Assembly: GCA_039934475.1 (NCBI GenBank)
Contig: JBDTMC010000080.1
Span: 1 to 21,475 of the forward strand
Reading direction: 5' to 3'
Source: JBDTMC01 sp039934475
Lineage (GTDB): Bacteria; Acidobacteriota; Terriglobia; Bryobacterales; Bryobacteraceae
Length of the DNA stretch: 21,475 bases
Positions within the stretch are counted from its first letter, which is position 1; every line of letters starts with the position of its first letter. This document shows positions 1 to 8,907 of this stretch, piece after piece. The position numbers and the translations under genes were made by a program. The notes under the pieces were generated by a model. That model saw only the letters and a program-made list of their open reading frames with translations. It searched no databases and was not told the DNA's origin.

Positions 1-2
1 AT

Positions 3-854
3 GACGTAGCGAGCAAAGTCAAGGGGCTGAAGGCAGGCGGCGTCGACTATATTTCCAAGCCAGTCCACCGCGAGGAAGTACTCGCCCGCGTGCGCGTCCA
101 CTTGCGGATCCGGGAGACCAACCGGAAGCTGGCCCGCGAACAACAGTCGCGGCTGGATGCCTTGCGCAACGCACAGCAGGCAATCCTCGTCCGGCCGCAG
201 GACTTTCCAGAGGCATCCTTCGCCGTATTCTACCAACCGATGGAGGAAGCGGGAGGCGACTTCTATGACGTCGTCCGCCTGGATCACGACGTCTTCGGAT
301 ACTTCGTCGCCGATGTCAGCGGCCACGGAGCAAGCGCCGCCTTCCTCACGAGCGCGGTGAAGGCGCTGCTGCGCCAGTATGCCGGCCCCCTTTATTCCCC
401 CGAAGACACAATGCGGGGTATTGATACCGTCATGCGGCAGATGATGGGCCATGAGCAATACCTGACTGCCTGTTACGCGCGGCTCAACATCCGCACACGC
501 TCACTATGGGTGGTCAGCGCCGGGCACCCGCCAATCATGGTGGTGAGCAAATCCGGAGAGGCGAACCTGCTGCAAATGAATAGCGATCCACTCGGGATCT
601 TCAGCACTCTTGTGCTCCAGGGCAAAGAACTGCGCGTCGCTCCCGGCGACCGGATCTTCCTCTACAGCGACGGACTGATTGAGACAGGACCTGGCGGCCG
701 CAAGTCAGGGTTGGCGCTATTACAGAAGGCCTGCGTCGAGCGCCGCGGTCAACCACTGGCAGAGGCTGTGAAGGCAATTGCGGGGACAATCCGCGAATCG
801 GCCCAGAAGATCGGTGACGATCTTCTCCTGTTGGCGGTGGAGGTTCCCCAGTGA
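3..854 (+). CDS. Receiver-PP2C (RsbU/SpoIIE-type) serine phosphatase, 5' partial
   Basis: The frame is open from the window edge, so the N-terminus is missing. Codons from position 3 read as the end of a response-regulator receiver: VDYISKPVHREEVLARV carries the conserved Lys-Pro before the last helix. After a short coiled linker comes a complete PP2C/SpoIIE domain with its metal-site segments: EEAGGDFYDV, VADVSGHGASAAF, SAGHPPIMV, YSDGLIETG and IGDDLLLLAV. In this family the phosphatase dephosphorylates a STAS anti-anti-sigma protein under control of the receiver. The STAS partner and its kinase are the next two genes, and the downstream start overlaps this stop by 4 nt (GTGA), which supports translational coupling. 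The receiver's phosphoacceptor Asp lies outside the window. The assignment as a receiver-controlled RsbU-type phosphatase is firm; its upstream kinase is unknown, and the CheA in the same cluster is one candidate (inference). Confidence 0.93.
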   Translation, partial: DVASKVKGLKAGGVDYISKPVHREEVLARVRVHLRIRETNRKLAREQQSRLDALRNAQQAILVRPQDFPEASFAVFYQPMEEAGGDFYDVVRLDHDVFGYFVADVSGHGASAAFLTSAVKALLRQYAGPLYSPEDTMRGIDTVMRQMMGHEQYLTACYARLNIRTRSLWVVSAGHPPIMVVSKSGEANLLQMNSDPLGIFSTLVLQGKELRVAPGDRIFLYSDGLIETGPGGRKSGLALLQKACVERRGQPLAEAVKAIAGTIRESAQKIGDDLLLLAVEVPQ

Positions 855-1261
855 AGCCCCTCAGACAAGAGTTGCGCTTGGCCTTGCCCGCGACGCTGGC
901 AGCGGCCACTGATATTGTCGCCGAGGTCAAGCAGCGGCAAATGGTGCCTCCCGGGCCGCCACACTCGTTTTGCATCGAGCTATTGGTTCGCGAGGCGGTT
1001 ACGAACGCTGTGGTCCATGGCTGCAACGGCACCGAATCTGGAACCGTTCTTTGCGTGGTACGGCGTCAACAGGGGCGCCTCTTTATTTGGGTGGAAGACA
1101 ACGGGCCGGGCTTTGACTGGCGTGCCCGAGGAAGCCGCAGTTCCGACCCGGCCATACCCGGCGGACGTGGCATTGAAATCTTTGAGAAGTTCGCGACGCG
1201 ACATCGATTTAATGCGAAGGGTAATGGCGTCGCCTTATTGTACCGATTTGAGGGAGAGTGA
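851..1261 (+). CDS. RsbW/SpoIIAB-like anti-sigma factor serine kinase (HATPase_c)
   Basis: This 136-aa single-domain GHKL ATPase has the N-box EAVTNAVVHG, the G1 box VEDNGPGFDW and a C-terminal GRGIEIFEKF lid/G2 segment. That is the layout of RsbW-type switch kinases. Such proteins bind and inhibit a sigma factor or another target, and phosphorylate a serine on the STAS antagonist. It starts at GTG 851, overlapping the upstream stop by 4 nt, and its own stop overlaps the GTG of the STAS gene by 4 nt, so the three proteins look stoichiometrically coupled. No sigma factor gene is in the window, so the target is unknown; it may be encoded elsewhere, or the module may control the chemosensory genes that follow. 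The length is normal for the family. Confidence 0.9.
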   Translation: MKPLRQELRLALPATLAAATDIVAEVKQRQMVPPGPPHSFCIELLVREAVTNAVVHGCNGTESGTVLCVVRRQQGRLFIWVEDNGPGFDWRARGSRSSDPAIPGGRGIEIFEKFATRHRFNAKGNGVALLYRFEGE

Positions 1262-1575
1262 CTCGAATGGAAATGAATACGATTCCTGACTCTGCGGGTG
1301 CCATCCTGTGCCCGAGCGGTGACGTAGTGGCGGATTCCGAGACAGAGCTGCGGCGCAGGCTGCGGGAGCTGGTTGCCTCCGGCGTTCGCAAGCTGACAAT
1401 TGACCTCAGCAACGTCCAAATGATGGACTCAGCGGGTCTGGGACTGCTCATCGCGGCCCACAATTCCCTGAGTAAGAGCGGCGGGGAGCTGACCGTGATT
1501 CATGCCACTCACGATTTGCTCGAATTGTTCCGCACGATGCGGATGCACCAGCACTTCAGTATTTCGGGAGAGTAG
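1258..1575 (+). CDS. STAS-domain anti-anti-sigma factor (RsbV/SpoIIAA-like)
   Basis: This 105-aa protein is a single STAS domain. The signature QMMDSAGLGLLI contains the serine after Asp (residue 58 counted from the GTG start) that RsbW-type kinases phosphorylate. The dephosphorylated form would sequester the kinase encoded just upstream, and the receiver-PP2C protein two genes upstream would reactivate it. The GTG at 1258 overlaps the previous stop; an ATG at 1267 is an alternative start. The 8-nt gap to the CheA gene, with GGGAGAG inside the STAS 3' end acting as the CheA ribosome binding site, places this partner switch in the same transcript as the chemosensory genes. All residues needed for switching appear present. 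Confidence 0.92.
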   Translation: MTRMEMNTIPDSAGAILCPSGDVVADSETELRRRLRELVASGVRKLTIDLSNVQMMDSAGLGLLIAAHNSLSKSGGELTVIHATHDLLELFRTMRMHQHFSISGE

Positions 1576-1583
1576 CGGCACTT

Positions 1584-4559
1584 ATGATCGAGCACGATTT
1601 CAGCGACGAACTTATCCAGGATTATCTGGCGGAGAGCCGGGAGCATCTCGGCACTATCGAAAACGACCTTTTGGCGATTGAGCAGGCAGGGTCTCAGATC
1701 GACGAACAGTTGGTGAACCGCGTGTTTCGGGCGGCGCACTCCATTAAAGGCGGAGCTGGGTTTTTCGGACTTACCGTAATCCGGGAATTGGCCCACAAGA
1801 CCGAGAATGTCCTCGATCTCATTCGTTCCCGCCAAATTACACCGAACTCGGAGATGGTCAGCATCCTTTTGCTCGCCTTCGACAAGCTCCGGGAACTAGT
1901 GGACGACTACGCCAACAGCAACCAGTCGGAGATCGCAGAGTTTGTCACAGCTCTCACTGCGGTAGCTACCTCTCACCTTCCTGAGTCGCAACGCGACCTG
2001 CTGTCGGCAACGGTGGCGCTGGAGACGCCGACGGCAAGGCGTTTGATCGAGGTCTCAGCGTTCGACCTGGATCAGGCCAGACGGGGCGGCAAGTGGATCT
2101 ATCTCATCCGCTACGATCTCTTTCACGATTTTGATCGCCGCGGGAAAACGCCGCTATCGGCCCTTCGCACTTTGATCAAGTGCGGCACCATCCTTGAGAC
2201 GGCCATCGATCTGCAATCCGCAGGCTCGCTCGAAGACGACGCCTCTCATCAATTGCTGATGGAAGTCCTCTATGCCACAGTCCTCGAAAAAGACATCATT
2301 GGCGATCTGGTGGAAGTTAAGGCTGACCAGATCCAGGTCATCGAGCGGAATGGTTCGTTCGAACCGTTGAAGAAGCCGGAAAGCGCGGTTACTGTGCCCG
2401 CGACGGCCCCCGAAGTCCCGACTGCCCCGCTCCCCTCACCCGCGCCCGCACCACCGCCGATACAGGCCACCGCCCCCCAAACGGTAACACCGAGCCCGAC
2501 GGCCGAGGCAACCATCCGTTTGAATGTCGGGTTGCTCGATTCCCTGATGACTTTGGCCGGCGAACTCGTATTGAGCCGTAACGAGCTCAACGAAGCTGTC
2601 AGCCATCGCGATCACCAGGGTATTGAAACGGCGGCGCACCGCTTGAGCCTGGTTACCTCAGAGCTGCAGGAAGCTGTGGCTTTAACGCGCATGCAGCCGG
2701 TGGGAACCGTTTTCGCCAAATTTCCTCGTGTGGTTCGCGAACTGGCCCGCGCCCTGGGCAAGGAAATCGACCTGCAGATGGAAGGCGGTGACGTCGAAGT
2801 CGACAAGACGATCCTCGAGGGTCTGAGCGACCCGCTGACGCACATGGTCCGGAATTCGGTGGACCACGGTATCGAGACACCCGAGCAGAGACTTGCCGCG
2901 GGAAAACCTGTAACCGGCACCGTGACGCTCAGTGCGCGGCACCAGGCCGGACAGGTGGTCATCGAAATAGCCGATGACGGCCGGGGCCTCTCGGCAGACA
3001 GAGTGATGGCGTCGTGCGTCAAAAAGGGTCTCATCACACAAGAACAGGCCTCCGTGATGACCGAGAGCGATAAGATGGCGCTGATCTTCCTACCCGGCTC
3101 ATCAACCGCGGAGAAAGTGAGCGACGTCAGCGGACGCGGCGTCGGCATGGATGTCGTTAAGACAAATCTCGATAAATTGGGGGGCAAGATTGAAATCGAG
3201 TCTGCGGCCGGTCGAGGGACTTCGTTCCGGATCAAGCTGCCGCTGACACTCGCCATCATGCCGAGCCTGCTGGTGTCCGAGAATGGCGAACGATTTGCGA
3301 TCCCTCAGACCAGCGTCGGAGAACTCATTCGCATACCCGCTGCCCAAAGGGCAGAGCGAATCAATCACGCCGGTGGCGCCGAGGTATTGTTGTTGCGCGA
3401 TCGCCTTGTCCCGCTGTTGCACCTCTCTGACGCCCTGGAAATTCCCGACCGCGGGCGTGCCGAAGGAGCATGGAACATCGTTCTGGTCGGCTCCGGAACA
3501 TTTGAGTACGGCCTGGTTGTAGAAGAACTTCATGACACCGTAGAAATCGTCGTCAAACCCCTGGGACGACACCTGCAAGCGATCCGCGACTACGCCGGGG
3601 CCACGATCCTGGGCGATGGCAGGGTGGCTCCAATCATAGATGTCGAACTGCTGGCAAGCCGCGCAGGGCTGACGCAAACGGCGACGACGAGGGACAGCGT
3701 CGTCACAACGGCTGCCGACAAGAGTTCCCTCCTGCTGTTTTTCAACGCGCCAAGCGAACCATGCGCTCTGCCTATCGAATTGGTGACACGAATCGAAAGC
3801 GTGGAGCAGAACCAGATCGAATACCTCGGCGGACGGCGGACATTCCAATACCGCGGCGCCAGTCTTCCGCTGGTCAGTTTGCACGACATCGCCTCGGTGG
3901 GCCAATTGGATGATTCCCAGGATTGGAAAGTGATTATTGTGGAGCGCAACGGCGGCTCCTTTGGACTTCTAGCCGCAGGGCCACTGGACATGATCGAGAC
4001 GGCTCTTTCGATGGACGCGGTCACACTTCGACAAACTGGCGTGGCTGGTTCGGCGATTCTGAACGGAAACGCCACTCTCATTCTCGAAATCGTGGAGTTG
4101 GCGGAGACCGCACTCGGCCGCCAGGAACCGCCGCCCAAACCTGCCGTGGTTCCCGAACCTGGGGGCGAAACGGTTGCCCGGCAACCGATGATACTCGTGG
4201 CCGAGGACTCTGAGTTCTTCAGGAAACAAATCACGAAGCTTATCGAGGCGGTGGGTTACCGGGTACTACCGGTCGAGGACGGCCAAGCGGCGTGGGAAGC
4301 GCTAAACAACAACAGTATGGACGTATCGGTCGTGGTGACCGATTTGGAAATGCCCCGCTTGGATGGGCTCGCACTGACTCGTCAAATCCGTGCCGACAAG
4401 CGATTTGCCGGGCTACCGATCATTGCCCTCTCGGCGCTCGCCGGCGAAGAGGAGATCGAGCGCGGCCTGGCGATGGGTGTCACCGAATACCAAGTGAAAC
4501 TCGATCAGGATCAATTGCTCGACGGCATCCGCCGAGCTTTACAAGGAAGGTTGCAGTAG
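1584..4559 (+). CDS. cheA: CheA-type histidine kinase with tandem CheW-like domains and C-terminal receiver
   Basis: This 991-aa chemosensory kinase starts with an HPt domain (AAHSIKGGAGFF, phosphoacceptor His52). An uncharacterised segment follows (about 130-265, containing YLIRYDLFHDFDRRGK) and then a Pro/Ala linker (about 268-310). Next are the dimerisation helices (from about 313, LDSLMTLAGELVLSRNEL) and a GHKL ATPase with N-box MVRNSVDHG near 424, G1 DDGRGL and G2 SGRGVGMDVV. A CheW-like regulatory domain begins near 557 and a second, more divergent one lies near 705-830. The C-terminal receiver (869-990) has phosphoacceptor Asp920 in VVTDLEMP. The architecture recalls FrzE/PilL-type hybrids rather than E. 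coli CheA. It would phosphorylate its own receiver, CheB and perhaps the receiver-phosphatase upstream. The ATG follows GGGAGAG by 11 nt. Confidence 0.95.
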   Translation: MIEHDFSDELIQDYLAESREHLGTIENDLLAIEQAGSQIDEQLVNRVFRAAHSIKGGAGFFGLTVIRELAHKTENVLDLIRSRQITPNSEMVSILLLAFDKLRELVDDYANSNQSEIAEFVTALTAVATSHLPESQRDLLSATVALETPTARRLIEVSAFDLDQARRGGKWIYLIRYDLFHDFDRRGKTPLSALRTLIKCGTILETAIDLQSAGSLEDDASHQLLMEVLYATVLEKDIIGDLVEVKADQIQVIERNGSFEPLKKPESAVTVPATAPEVPTAPLPSPAPAPPPIQATAPQTVTPSPTAEATIRLNVGLLDSLMTLAGELVLSRNELNEAVSHRDHQGIETAAHRLSLVTSELQEAVALTRMQPVGTVFAKFPRVVRELARALGKEIDLQMEGGDVEVDKTILEGLSDPLTHMVRNSVDHGIETPEQRLAAGKPVTGTVTLSARHQAGQVVIEIADDGRGLSADRVMASCVKKGLITQEQASVMTESDKMALIFLPGSSTAEKVSDVSGRGVGMDVVKTNLDKLGGKIEIESAAGRGTSFRIKLPLTLAIMPSLLVSENGERFAIPQTSVGELIRIPAAQRAERINHAGGAEVLLLRDRLVPLLHLSDALEIPDRGRAEGAWNIVLVGSGTFEYGLVVEELHDTVEIVVKPLGRHLQAIRDYAGATILGDGRVAPIIDVELLASRAGLTQTATTRDSVVTTAADKSSLLLFFNAPSEPCALPIELVTRIESVEQNQIEYLGGRRTFQYRGASLPLVSLHDIASVGQLDDSQDWKVIIVERNGGSFGLLAAGPLDMIETALSMDAVTLRQTGVAGSAILNGNATLILEIVELAETALGRQEPPPKPAVVPEPGGETVARQPMILVAEDSEFFRKQITKLIEAVGYRVLPVEDGQAAWEALNNNSMDVSVVVTDLEMPRLDGLALTRQIRADKRFAGLPIIALSALAGEEEIERGLAMGVTEYQVKLDQDQLLDGIRRALQGRLQ

Positions 4560-4590
4560 CACCGCATCGGGCGGTTCCAAGGGAAAACAC

Positions 4591-6261
4591 ATGAAACACT
4601 GGAAAATTGGGACGAAGATCTGGGCTGGCTTCGGAGCGCTGATGCTGATCGCGCTTGCGCTGGGAGGCTTCTCCTACATCGAGGTGAGCACTATCGATGC
4701 AACTGCCCGGGGGATTACGGACGATGCGTGGCCGGGAGCATTCGCCATCATGCAGGCGCGACGCTGCACGATCGAGGGGTACTATTTGCTGGCTGAGCAT
4801 ATCGCGGTAATCGATCAGTCGCACATGACCAACTTGGAGAGTAAGATCCGAGACTTCAAGCAGCGGCGGTCGGAACTCTTATCAGGTTACGAGAAGACAA
4901 TCCTCGACGCGAAAGAACGCGGTCTGTACGGCACTCTCGGTAGCGTTCAGGGCTCGTACACAACCATTTATGACGATATTCTACGCCAGAGCAGCGCGGG
5001 CAAGAAACGCGAAGCCGCCCAAATGATCAGTACCCGGCTGGCGCCGGCCTACGAGGCCGTTATCGCGGCGACCGAAGCGCTGGTGAATCTCAACAAGGAA
5101 GCCGGCGATGCCGCAGGTAAGCAGATCAACGCCCAAGTCGATCGATCCGCCCTTGGAATCGGAATCCTCTTGGCGGTCGGGCTGATCGCCGGTCTCCTCA
5201 CTGCCGTTACGATCACCAAAAGCATCAGCAAGCCAATGGCGGCCGTCGTTGACCATCTGAAGTTGATCGCCGGAGGGAACGTCTCCAAAGACATGCCGAC
5301 GGAATACCTGAATCGCAGCGACGAAATCGGGGCCCTGGCGCAAGCCATGCAAGGGACCTCCGTGAGCCTACGGACGATGATTCAGGACATCAGCAGTAAC
5401 GCCACCCTACTGGCGGCCTCTTCGACGGAACTCCTGGCGAGTTCCGATCAGATGACGGCTGGTTCGCGGCATGCATCGGAAAAGGCCAACTCCGTGTCGG
5501 CGGCTGCCGAGGAGATGAGTTCCAACGCCGTTTCCGTGGCGGCGGGTATGGAAGAGACGTCCACCAACCTTAGTCACGTATCAACGGCTACGGAACAGAT
5601 GACAGAGACGATTTCCGAGATTGCCTCCAACTCGGAGAAAGCGCGCGCCATTACCTCGGACGCGACGCGGCAAGCTAAACGGATCACTGAGCAGATCAAC
5701 CATCTTGGATTGGCAGCCAAGGAAATCGGCAAGGTGACGGAAACCATTACGGAGATCTCATCGCAGACCAACCTGCTGGCTCTCAATGCAACCATCGAGG
5801 CCGCGCGCGCAGGAGCGGCAGGAAAAGGATTCGCCGTGGTAGCAAACGAAATTAAGGCATTGGCGCAGCAGACCGCGGCGGCTACCGAGGACATCAAGAG
5901 CCGAATTAGCGGCGTCCAGTCGTCCACGGCAGACGGCATCACCGAAGTCGGAAAGATATCCCAGGTAATCGCCGAGGTGACCGAGATCGTGAACTCGATT
6001 GCGGCAGCCATTGAGGAGCAGGCTGCTTCGACTAAGGATATCGCTCGTAACATCGCCGAGGCCTCCACCGGTGTGGCTGACGCCAACGGACGAGTCGCCG
6101 AAACATCTCTGGCGACACGGGAGATAGCGCGCGACATCGTCGAGGTCGACAGGTCGGCACAGGAGATGGCCAGCGGTAGCGATCACGTTCGTTCCAGCGC
6201 CCGCGAACTCTCGACCGCCGCCGAACAGCTGAAATCCATGATGAGCCGCTTTCAAGTTTGA
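4591..6261 (+). CDS. Methyl-accepting chemotaxis protein (4HB-type sensor, HAMP, MA domain)
   Basis: This 556-aa transmembrane receptor has a first membrane helix at about 10-30, a periplasmic helical region of about 150 residues resembling the four-helix-bundle MCP sensor, a second helix at about 188-210, a HAMP domain to about 263 and a long cytoplasmic coiled coil. The signalling tip is well preserved: QTNLLALNATIEAARAG begins near residue 392 and is followed by KGFAVVANEIKALAQQTAAAT. It would feed CheA through the CheW encoded next. The C-terminus ends in MMSRFQV, with no NWETF-like CheR tether. AGGGAAA lies 4 nt before the ATG. It is the only receptor in the cluster, so it is the likely dedicated input; the ligand cannot be inferred. 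Confidence 0.95.
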   Translation: MKHWKIGTKIWAGFGALMLIALALGGFSYIEVSTIDATARGITDDAWPGAFAIMQARRCTIEGYYLLAEHIAVIDQSHMTNLESKIRDFKQRRSELLSGYEKTILDAKERGLYGTLGSVQGSYTTIYDDILRQSSAGKKREAAQMISTRLAPAYEAVIAATEALVNLNKEAGDAAGKQINAQVDRSALGIGILLAVGLIAGLLTAVTITKSISKPMAAVVDHLKLIAGGNVSKDMPTEYLNRSDEIGALAQAMQGTSVSLRTMIQDISSNATLLAASSTELLASSDQMTAGSRHASEKANSVSAAAEEMSSNAVSVAAGMEETSTNLSHVSTATEQMTETISEIASNSEKARAITSDATRQAKRITEQINHLGLAAKEIGKVTETITEISSQTNLLALNATIEAARAGAAGKGFAVVANEIKALAQQTAAATEDIKSRISGVQSSTADGITEVGKISQVIAEVTEIVNSIAAAIEEQAASTKDIARNIAEASTGVADANGRVAETSLATREIARDIVEVDRSAQEMASGSDHVRSSARELSTAAEQLKSMMSRFQV

Positions 6262-6315
6262 CCAAGACCCACTAACCCAACATTGAGGGCACTTGTGATG
6301 GGAGAACGACCAACT

Positions 6316-6771
6316 ATGTCTGAACGGAAACTGACCGGGACGGCCACGCTACTGGCAACATTTCACGTGCGCCAAGCCTTGTGTGCTTTGGATGCGGCAT
6401 CGGTGCAGGAGGTGATTCGCTTTCGGCCGCCTACACCGATCCGTCATGCACCGCCGGAGATTCTCGGTGTGATTAACTTGCGCGGCAAAATCGTGACCCT
6501 GCTCGATCTGGGCAGAATCCTCGGATTTGGCCCCGCCAGCGCCGGAACGGAGAGCCGGATCTTCATTGTCGAGGACCGGGGTGAATTCCTGGGACTTCTT
6601 GTGGACAGCGTGGAGGGTGTCATCGAAGCCGAGGCGGAAACGTGTGGACCCTTGCCCGCCAATGTTCCGCCTTCGCAGGCGCGCTTCTTCCGCGGCGTGC
6701 ATCGCAGTAACGGACACGTGATTACTTTGTTGGACGCCTCGGAGATTTTCTCAGAAGGGCGCGCGACGTAG
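6316..6771 (+). CDS. cheW: CheW-like coupling protein
   Basis: This is a single CheW domain of about 151 residues. The hallmark PPEILGVINLRGKIVTLLDLGRI and a downstream GLLVDSVEGVIE strand are present, matching the scaffold that joins receptor tips to CheA. The start is uncertain. ATG 6316 (MSERKL) is preceded by GGGAGA at 10 nt and is preferred; ATG 6298 with upstream GAGGG, and a TTG at 6283, are alternatives that add a few non-conserved residues. It lies between the MCP and CheB genes with short gaps, as expected for one operon. CheA already has two CheW-like domains of its own, so this protein probably links receptor to kinase in the array. Confidence 0.93.
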   Translation: MSERKLTGTATLLATFHVRQALCALDAASVQEVIRFRPPTPIRHAPPEILGVINLRGKIVTLLDLGRILGFGPASAGTESRIFIVEDRGEFLGLLVDSVEGVIEAEAETCGPLPANVPPSQARFFRGVHRSNGHVITLLDASEIFSEGRAT

Positions 6772-6794
6772 CGTTTCGAGGTAGGGCAAGCGAT

Positions 6795-7883
6795 ATGAGC
6801 ACGCGTGTACTAGTAGTGGACGATTCCGCGGTGTTCCGCCGCGTCGTCTCCGAGGCCTTGACCGGGCTACCGGACGTGGAGGTAGTGGGAACCGCTTCGA
6901 ATGGGCGGCTCGCACTATCCCGCCTCGACTCGATTCGGCCGGACCTGCTGACAGTCGACATCGAGATGCCGGAAATGAACGGAATAGAACTGCTCCAGGC
7001 GATAACGGACGCCGGAAGCACCGCAGGAACGATTGTCCTCAGCTCTCTTACACGCCGCGGCGGCGAGCTGACGATGCGAGCGCTCGAGTTGGGCGCTTTC
7101 GATTTTCTCACTAAGCCGGAGACTACGAACCCGGCAGCCGGGATCGCCGAATTGCGGACTCGGCTCGCGCCAATGCTGCGGGCGTTCCAGCGGAAGCGGG
7201 AGATACGGTCACTCCTGGCGCCGGGCGCCAAGAGGGTGGCTGGACCAATCGAGACGAAGAATGCGGGCCCAGTAACTTTGCGGAGCGTGACACGTTCCGG
7301 ATCGCCGCTGGTATTGATTGGAGTCTCAACGGGAGGACCGGCGGCCCTGGCGGAGTTGCTGCCAGCCATTCCGGCAAACTTCGGGGCGCCTGTTCTCATT
7401 GTCCAACACATGCCTCCCCTATTCACGCAGGCTCTGGCTTCCAGTCTTCAGAGGAAGTGCGCACTACGGGTCAAGGAGGCCGAAAACGACGAGATTGTGC
7501 TTGCGGGAGGAGTCTATTTGGCGCCGGGTGGCAAACAAATGAAGATCGCCACGGGGCCCAAAGGAGAAATCGCAGTGAAATTGACTGACGATCCGCCGGA
7601 GAACAATTGCCGGCCCGCTGTCGATTATCTGTTTCGCTCGGCTGCCCTCAGCTTTCCCGGCCGATCGATCGCCGTCATTCTCACCGGCATGGGACAGGAT
7701 GGAACCCAGGGCTTGAAACTACTCAAACGCAGCGGCTGTTTCAGCGTGGCGCAGGATGAAGCGACGAGCGTTGTGTTTGGCATGCCGAGGGCGGCTGTGG
7801 AGGCCGGTCTCGTCGATAGTGTCCTGCCGCTGAACGCGATTGCACATTGTCTGTTACGGCAGGTGAGTGGGACGCGACTATGA
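6795..7883 (+). CDS. cheB: CheB protein-glutamate methylesterase/deamidase
   Basis: This 362-aa protein has the standard two-domain layout. The receiver carries Asp55 in LLTVDIEMPEMNG and the acidic pair VVDDSAVFR; a linker follows, then the methylesterase domain. The catalytic triad can be placed: Ser178 in GVSTGGPAAL, His205 in VQHMPP and Asp302 in TGMGQDGTQG. It would remove methyl groups from receptor glutamates and be activated when CheA phosphorylates the receiver. GAGGTAGGG lies upstream of the ATG with normal spacing. Its stop overlaps the CheR start by 4 nt (ATGA), so the opposing adaptation enzymes are translationally coupled. With CheR, it shows that this chemosensory system retains methylation-based adaptation. 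Confidence 0.96.
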   Translation: MSTRVLVVDDSAVFRRVVSEALTGLPDVEVVGTASNGRLALSRLDSIRPDLLTVDIEMPEMNGIELLQAITDAGSTAGTIVLSSLTRRGGELTMRALELGAFDFLTKPETTNPAAGIAELRTRLAPMLRAFQRKREIRSLLAPGAKRVAGPIETKNAGPVTLRSVTRSGSPLVLIGVSTGGPAALAELLPAIPANFGAPVLIVQHMPPLFTQALASSLQRKCALRVKEAENDEIVLAGGVYLAPGGKQMKIATGPKGEIAVKLTDDPPENNCRPAVDYLFRSAALSFPGRSIAVILTGMGQDGTQGLKLLKRSGCFSVAQDEATSVVFGMPRAAVEAGLVDSVLPLNAIAHCLLRQVSGTRL

Positions 7884-8776
7884 TTCGCCTGCTGCCGGAG
7901 GAACGCGCGGTTGTGCACCAACACATCTACGCGATCTGCGGAATCTCCTTGGATGCCAGCAAAGACTACCTGATTGAAGGCAGGCTGGGCAGGCTTGTGG
8001 AGGATCACGGCTGCCGGAGCTTTGCCGAATTCGTCGGCCGGGCGAAGGCCGATGCTCGAGCCACCATCAACCGCCGGATCATAGACGAGATCACAACGGG
8101 AGAAACCTTGTTTTTTCGGGATAGCGCACCCTTTGACCTTTTGCGGCACAAGGTGATTCCGGAGATGATCGACAGGCGTTCGCGAGCGGGCGGCCGTCCC
8201 ACACTCCGGGTATGGAGTGCTGCGTGCTCCACCGGACAGGAGCTATACAGCATCGCCATGGTGTTGAGAGAATGCCTGGGCGACGTGAGCAAGTACAACC
8301 TGCGGCTGATCGGCACCGACATCTCCGACCAGGCGGTGGCAAAGGCGAGCGAGGGAATTTTTGGGCAAATCGAGATTGAGAGGGGCCTTAACGAGGCCGG
8401 ACGTCAGCGTTTTTTCACGACCCATCCCCGGGGCTGGAGGATTCAGGACGAAATCCGAGCCATGGTGACATTCCGCCGGCTGAATCTATTTGAGGACTTT
8501 GGATCCCTTGGTAAATTTGACATCCTGTTTTGCAGAAACGTCGCAATCTATTTCAATGAACTCGACAAAAAGTCGGTATTCGATCGTCTGGGACGGAGCC
8601 TGGAAAGTGATGGCTGTCTGGTGATCGGAGCCATGGAAACGCTTAGCGGCGTCAGCCCCCAGTTCGAGTCGATGCGGCACCTCCGTACCGTTTACTATCG
8701 GCTAAAAGGCGCTATTGCTCCCTTGCCTGTGTCCTCAACCTCGACCTTCCGCGCGCCAGAGCTTCTACGGCGCTAG
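7880..8776 (+). CDS. cheR: CheR protein-glutamate O-methyltransferase
   Basis: This 298-aa methyltransferase transfers methyl from SAM to receptor glutamates. The N-terminal helical domain contains RRIIDEITTGETLFFRD. The Rossmann domain has the SAM site VWSAACSTGQELYSIAM (from about residue 111; most homologues read GEEPYS) and the late motif FCRNVAIYF near 219-225. ATG 7880 is chosen because it overlaps the CheB stop as ATGA and leaves a standard N-terminus. A TTG at 7847 would extend it by 11 residues into CheB and is less likely. No TPR or other tail is fused. It is the last gene of the cluster; the next 250 bases are non-coding. Confidence 0.95.
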   Translation: MIRLLPEERAVVHQHIYAICGISLDASKDYLIEGRLGRLVEDHGCRSFAEFVGRAKADARATINRRIIDEITTGETLFFRDSAPFDLLRHKVIPEMIDRRSRAGGRPTLRVWSAACSTGQELYSIAMVLRECLGDVSKYNLRLIGTDISDQAVAKASEGIFGQIEIERGLNEAGRQRFFTTHPRGWRIQDEIRAMVTFRRLNLFEDFGSLGKFDILFCRNVAIYFNELDKKSVFDRLGRSLESDGCLVIGAMETLSGVSPQFESMRHLRTVYYRLKGAIAPLPVSSTSTFRAPELLRR

Positions 8777-8816
8777 TTCCGTGCCCTTTTTCCGAGTTCC
8801 TTTGAGGGAGAGTCGA

Positions 8817-8843
8817 TTGGGACATTAAAACTGTACCTAATAT
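8817..8843 (+). promoter_or_regulatory. Candidate sigma70-type promoter in AT-rich leader
   Basis: TTGGGA (8817-8822) and TAATAT (8838-8843) are separated by 15 nt, shorter than the ideal 17. A second candidate is TTGCAT (8854-8859) with TACCAT (8876-8881) at 16 nt. Both are imperfect. The stronger argument is the abrupt AT-rich stretch upstream of the kinase operon. Confidence 0.22.
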
Positions 8844-8907
8844 TTAAGTTTCTTTGCATTTTATGGTTATGGTGGTACCATTTCAGACATAATTACAGTA
8901 CTATTCT

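Noticed and set aside
3102..3905. 267-codon open frame on the - strand
   Set aside because: It lies entirely inside cheA, whose CheW-like and ATPase motifs are unambiguous; long antisense frames are expected at this GC content.
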